Source: Archaeoglobaceae archaeon
GTDB taxonomy: Archaea; Halobacteriota; Archaeoglobi; Archaeoglobales; Archaeoglobaceae
Direction of reading: 5' to 3'
Length of the DNA: 8,735 nt
Assembly: GCA_027066965.1 (NCBI GenBank)
Contig: JAMOMT010000130.1
Location: 1 to 8,735, forward strand
Position numbers and translations under genes: made by a program. Below, piece after piece: positions 6,028 through 8,735 of this stretch. The notes below the pieces were generated by a model. That model had not been told where the DNA came from, did no database searches, and was given only the letters and a program-made list of their open reading frames with translations. Position 1 is the stretch's first letter. Each line of letters begins with the position of its first letter.

Positions 6028-7116
6028 TCAAATACACCTCTCGTAAACTTTTGCTATCCTCTTCGAAACTGTATCCCAACTGTACTTCTCCTCTACGAGC
6101 TTCCTTCCTCTCCTGCCAAGTTTCCTCATCAACGCATCGTTTTCCACGATCTCTACGATAGCTGAAACGAGTTCTTTAACGTCACTAAAAACGAATCCGG
6201 CTTTCGAAGCTATTTCTCCAACCCCCGGAACGTTCGAAGCTACTACTGGCGTTTCGCACGCCATCGCTTCGAGCAAGACTATTCCGAAGGCCTCAAGGCG
6301 GGAGAAAGATGGGAGAACGAGAACTCTAGCTCTCGAAATTCTCCTGACAACCTCCCTCCTCTTAACCCTTCCTGTGAACTCCGCATTAACTCCTCTCTTC
6401 CTGCACATCTCCTCAAACGTTCTCCTATCCTCCCCATCCCCAACCACGACGAGCCTGACGTCCTCATACTTCTGAACTTCTTCCATCGCCTCTATCAGCG
6501 TTCCCAGCCCCTTGTATTCCACGAGTCTTCCAACGTAAACGACCTCGTTCTCCTTTTTCTCGCAGGGCCTGAAAACTTCCACGTCCACAGCATTCGGAAT
6601 TATCTCGAGCTTTTCCTGAAACTTGGAGAGAACGGAAGACGTTTCCGCGTAGCTCCTTGTAGTTGCGATTATCAGGTCCACCTTTTTAAGGAGGGGAAAG
6701 ACTACCTTCTCGTTAAAGGACTCGACCAGGGATGAGATAGTCTCTGGAATTCTGAAGCCATCAACTCTCTCAGGAATCACGACATCGTTGTGGTATGTAA
6801 CGACGTGAGGAGAGCGATAGCTCTCTGCAAGGTCTTGGGCCCTGAGAGCGAAGAAAGGAGAGGGAACGTGAGAGTGATAGATTTCAGCTTTCACTCTAGG
6901 AAAAGAAAAGGGAACCGGTGAGTAAGGGATATTAAGGCACCTGACTTGAAAGTCGGCATTCGACGGAGTTGAGGAAATAACCTTAACATCGTAAAATCTC
7001 CTCAGATTTCTAACAAGGTTTTCAGCATGTATTTCAACTCCCCCTACATGGGGAGGGTAGTAGGGTGTGACAACTGCAACCTCGCAGTTTTTCGGCGGTG
7101 GCTGGATCGACTGCAT
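6028..7116 (-). CDS. Family 4-type (group 1) glycosyltransferase
   Basis: 362 residues from the ATG, a full-length GT-B enzyme without membrane helices. The N-terminal half has TPYYPPHVGGVE (17-28), the acceptor-side glycine loop. The C-terminal half has IIPNAVDVEVF (172-182), VGRLVEYKG (195-203, with Arg197 and Lys202 as the usual phosphate contacts) and the EX7E pair Glu275/Glu283 in LEAFGIVLLEA, which define the retaining GT4 fold. It probably transfers a sugar from a nucleotide donor to a lipid carrier or glycan on the cytoplasmic side; the specificity is unknown. A GTG one codon earlier (7119) is an alternative start. No SD is present at either, so initiation may be leaderless. It is the first gene of the minus-strand glycan cassette and is divergent from the cysteine-rich gene. 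Confidence 0.93.
   Translation of the reverse strand: MQSIQPPPKNCEVAVVTPYYPPHVGGVEIHAENLVRNLRRFYDVKVISSTPSNADFQVRCLNIPYSPVPFSFPRVKAEIYHSHVPSPFFALRAQDLAESYRSPHVVTYHNDVVIPERVDGFRIPETISSLVESFNEKVVFPLLKKVDLIIATTRSYAETSSVLSKFQEKLEIIPNAVDVEVFRPCEKKENEVVYVGRLVEYKGLGTLIEAMEEVQKYEDVRLVVVGDGEDRRTFEEMCRKRGVNAEFTGRVKRREVVRRISRARVLVLPSFSRLEAFGIVLLEAMACETPVVASNVPGVGEIASKAGFVFSDVKELVSAIVEIVENDALMRKLGRRGRKLVEEKYSWDTVSKRIAKVYERCI
6035..6040 (-). promoter_or_regulatory. Ribosome binding site for the family 2 glycosyltransferase
   Basis: GAGGTG on the minus strand, within the last codons of the upstream glycosyltransferase and 7 bases before the ATG at 6027. It supports the abutting TGA-ATG junction as a real start. 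Confidence 0.75.
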
Positions 7117-7119
7117 CAC

Positions 7120-7146
7120 GCAGCCAGAACTATTTAAGGTAAAATA
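7120..7146. promoter_or_regulatory. Compact divergent promoter region
   Basis: Only about 27-30 bases separate the start codons of the GT4 gene (minus) and the cysteine-rich gene (plus). The stretch 7131-7147 is AT-rich. On the minus strand CTTAAATA (7131-7138) resembles a TATA box but lies only 18 bases from the ATG; an overlapping TTATTTTA further out fits a leaderless start better. On the plus strand TATTTAAG (7131-7138) is 27 bases before the second in-frame ATG of the cysteine-rich gene. The two promoters must overlap, or one lies inside the opposite gene. Confidence 0.4.
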
Positions 7147-7746
7147 ATGTACGGTTGTCCAATGAGGAAAACCCCGGATTCCCCAGATTCGCCTTCAGGC
7201 AAATCCGTAAATAGAGAGAGGAACAGCAAGGAAAAGGGATGGAAGAATGCTACGAAGGATGAGGAGGTTGTAGAGAGAATCAAAAAGGCAAAGGAGCTTT
7301 ACGAGCTTTACGGGAAGCAGCTCAAACAAGAGTTCGTTGAAGAGCTCGGGAGACTCGACAGAGCGATAGAGAGAACCCAAAGGTTCATGAGAGTTACAGG
7401 ACTCCCGGAGTTATGCAAAGAGTGTGCTGAGAAAGGTAAGTGCTGCTGCCGACCCTGGGTTGCCGATCTGTTTGATGAGTACGATCTGCTGTTAAATTGC
7501 CTGCTCGGAGTTGAATTGCCGGAGGAGAGAGAAGTGGAAGGACTCTGCTTCTTCGTGGGTAAAAAGGGATGCAGGCTAAAAGTTAGGCAAGTCATATGCG
7601 TCGACTTCCTCTGTCCAGAAGCCGAAAGGCTGCTCGGAGAAAAGGAGATAGAGCTCAGGGAGATTGAGGGGGAGGAGCTCGAACTCGCGTTTATTCTGAA
7701 GGAGAAAGTGAAGAAAAAGCTTGAGGAGCTCACAGAAGCTCGCTAG
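7147..7746 (+). CDS. Cysteine-rich metal-cluster protein, YkgJ/zinc-iron-chelating family-like
   Basis: 199 residues from the first ATG. The N-terminal 35 residues are polar and probably disordered. A charged helix follows (about 38-80), then a cysteine-rich core: Cys90, Cys93 and Cys99-100-101 in CKECAEKGKCCC, then Cys118, Cys134, Cys142, Cys151 and Cys156. The CxxC...CC pattern with later spaced cysteines recalls the YkgJ family, proposed to bind zinc or an iron-sulfur cluster, but whose biochemical role is not established. A Glu/Lys-rich helix (160-199) ends it. The ATG at 7147 has a weak AAGGT before it; the ATG at 7162 would suit a leaderless message from the TATA-like 7131-7138. The 3' end overlaps the convergent membrane protein gene by 17 bases. 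The fold assignment is moderate, and function is unknown. Confidence 0.8.
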   Translation: MYGCPMRKTPDSPDSPSGKSVNRERNSKEKGWKNATKDEEVVERIKKAKELYELYGKQLKQEFVEELGRLDRAIERTQRFMRVTGLPELCKECAEKGKCCCRPWVADLFDEYDLLLNCLLGVELPEEREVEGLCFFVGKKGCRLKVRQVICVDFLCPEAERLLGEKEIELREIEGEELELAFILKEKVKKKLEELTEAR

Positions 7747-8587
7747 TTTCATTCTCTACGTTATTTACGTTACTCCTGAAGTAGAGCAGGTAGAACATTG
7801 CTCCCAGAGGTCTCGCGATGAAGCAGGAGAGAACGATCGAGATCAGAGCCGTCAGACCCACCGGAAGCAGGAGGAGCTGGAGGGAGTGGGAGTAGTAAAA
7901 GCCCGGGCCGTACATGTAAAAGGAGAGCTCACCCACCATGTTGCACGCCATGTTTATGAGAAAGACGACGACAATTATAACGATCGTCTCCATAAACCCC
8001 CTCCTCGCGACGGAGTAGGAAGCTTTAACGCTCTCTACTGCCCCGTATCCCTCGGCAACGGCGTAGGGCACGTAAACGAGGAGGATTGCAAGCACTATGC
8101 TCGCAATCGCCGCTGCCGGCCACACAATGAACGCAAGCACCGGTGATAAAAAGCCGAGGATGGTCAAAGCGAAGGGCGCCACTATTATCAGGGTCTTCAG
8201 CACTTCAGCAGAGATCATCGTGAGCAGTCTCCTTTTTGCAAAGCTCATGGCCTCTCCAAGGCCCATCCTACCGTCTATCGCGAGAGAGCACGCCCTGAAA
8301 GCTGCCAGCTCGAAGAACAGGTATATTATTCCCGAGACCATGAACGCCACTATCAGAACAGAGACTATCGGAATCGCGTAAATTTTCAGGGCTGAAAGCA
8401 CTTCCTCCCCGTTGTGGGACTCGATGGCCATCCACACAGCCTCTATCCCTATTATGGAAAGTAGATAGACTGCGAACAGGATGATGGGTATCCAAGAGAA
8501 GATTGAGCCGGAGAGGAACAGCACACCAACCTTAACGTTTTCCTTCCATATCCTGAAGCCCCTGTCGAAAAGCTCCCCAAGTTCCAC
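7730..8587 (-). CDS. Six-helix membrane protein of unknown function
   Basis: 285 residues starting with GTG. About six hydrophobic helices are visible (20-47, 69-93, 124-146, 148-173, 199-218, 237-257). They are joined by short loops with amphipathic patches, notably DGRMGLGEAMSFAKRR (105-120) and AVESVKASYSVARRGFMET (183-201). This paired pattern, an amphipathic segment ahead of hydrophobic helices, resembles archaeal DUF4013/DUF7847-type proteins and the membrane domain of some glycerophosphodiesterases, but no catalytic motif is present. The N-terminus (LFDRGFRIWKENVK) fits that group too. A TATA box 28 bases before the GTG suggests leaderless transcription as a single gene. Its last 17 bases overlap the 3' end of the cysteine-rich gene on the other strand. 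No link to the glycan genes is evident. Confidence 0.85.
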   Translation of the reverse strand: MELGELFDRGFRIWKENVKVGVLFLSGSIFSWIPIILFAVYLLSIIGIEAVWMAIESHNGEEVLSALKIYAIPIVSVLIVAFMVSGIIYLFFELAAFRACSLAIDGRMGLGEAMSFAKRRLLTMISAEVLKTLIIVAPFALTILGFLSPVLAFIVWPAAAIASIVLAILLVYVPYAVAEGYGAVESVKASYSVARRGFMETIVIIVVVFLINMACNMVGELSFYMYGPGFYYSHSLQLLLLPVGLTALISIVLSCFIARPLGAMFYLLYFRSNVNNVENETSELL

Positions 8588-8611
8588 GGTTTACCGCCCC
8601 CCAACTAACAT

Positions 8612-8619
8612 AGATATAA
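8612..8619 (-). promoter_or_regulatory. TATA box of the six-helix membrane protein gene
   Basis: TTATATCT on the minus strand, preceded by CGAAAG as a possible BRE. Its centre is about 28 bases before the GTG at 8587, so the message should start at or just before the start codon. The G-rich stretch between TATA box and GTG does not form a well-spaced SD. Confidence 0.5.
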
Positions 8620-8681
8620 CTTTCGATTTTTGCAATAAATTGTTAACCACTGTTACCGAGATCAAGAAGAAAAAAGCAATG

Positions 8682-8696
8682 TGAAACGTTTTTATA
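8682..8696 (+). promoter_or_regulatory. Plus-strand TATA/BRE-like element for a gene beyond the window
   Basis: GAAACG-type purine-rich bases lead into TTTTTATA (8689-8696) on the plus strand, a typical archaeal BRE plus TATA arrangement. Transcription would begin near 8719. The downstream bases carry a GTG at 8712 with an open frame of eight codons to the window end, but that GTG lies before the predicted start, so the true coding start is probably outside the window. Confidence 0.4.
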
Positions 8697-8735
8697 CCCA
8701 CTTCGGCATTTGTGAAATCCGAATACATCATTAAA

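Larger units (their letters stand above)
8588..8735. other. Intergenic region at the right edge
   Basis: 148 bases, AT-rich, containing a minus-strand and a plus-strand TATA-like element back to back. No coding region, RNA gene or notable repeat is supported, apart from the GTTAAC palindrome near 8642, which is not distinctive. Confidence 0.6.

Noticed and set aside
7308..7733. Minus-strand Ser-rich frame opposite the cysteine-rich gene
   Set aside because: Ser-rich composition arises from reading Glu/Arg-rich codons backwards; the plus-strand frame has patterned cysteines and a plausible start.
8712..8735. Start of a plus-strand gene at GTG 8712 (eight open codons to the edge)
   Set aside because: There is no SD, it lies only about 19 bases after the TATA-like box so would precede the expected transcript start, and eight codons are too few to judge.
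1..8735. CRISPR array, toxin-antitoxin pair, transposon or phage genes
   Set aside because: No regularly spaced repeats, terminal inverted repeats, transposase or phage-like proteins were found; the only small gene, the MoaD-like one, has a clear fold and no partner of antitoxin type.

Overview
The window looks like chromosomal DNA of a hyperthermophilic or thermophilic euryarchaeon, most like Archaeoglobales. This rests on an A-type (archaeal) ATP synthase operon, archaeal TATA/BRE promoters, a mix of Shine-Dalgarno (SD) and apparently leaderless starts, very dense packing and Lys/Glu/Arg-rich proteins. The genus-level guess is inference from protein style and base composition, because no database search was possible. 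No tRNA, rRNA, insertion sequence, CRISPR array or phage gene was seen.

Layout, reading the minus strand from right to left. A five-gene run starts near 7116: a family-4-type glycosyltransferase, a membrane-anchored family-2 glycosyltransferase with a QxxRW motif, a flippase-like membrane protein (LPG_synthase_TM/UPF0104), a P-loop plus DRTGG-domain protein, and a 74-residue MoaD/ThiS/SAMP-like ubiquitin-fold protein ending in Gly-Gly. The first three are joined by 0-1 base gaps with SD sites inside the preceding gene, so they are very probably one translational unit making and handling a lipid-linked or surface glycan. The DRTGG gene follows after 64 bases and may also have its own promoter. 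An oligo-T stretch after the MoaD-like gene is the likely end of this unit.

After a roughly 200-base intergenic region with a strong TATA box comes the start of the A1Ao ATP synthase operon: atpH (peripheral stalk), atpI (membrane subunit a with its cytoplasmic arm) and the first 19 codons of atpK (proteolipid c ring). The order H-I-K is the usual archaeal one; the remaining subunits should lie beyond the left edge.

On the right, a short divergent promoter region (about 7120-7146) separates the glycan run from a plus-strand gene for a cysteine-rich protein resembling the YkgJ/zinc-iron-chelating cluster family. That gene converges on, and overlaps by 17 bases, a minus-strand gene for a six-helix membrane protein of unknown function. 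The last 148 bases hold the promoter of that membrane protein gene and a second TATA-like element on the plus strand, presumably for a gene beyond the window.

No clearly new multi-gene defence or mobile system is visible. The items most worth a second look are the coupled glycosyltransferase/flippase cassette joined to a DRTGG and a SAMP-like gene, the cysteine-rich protein, and the leader region of the ATP synthase operon, where a 12-codon SD-preceded ORF overlaps the TATA box.
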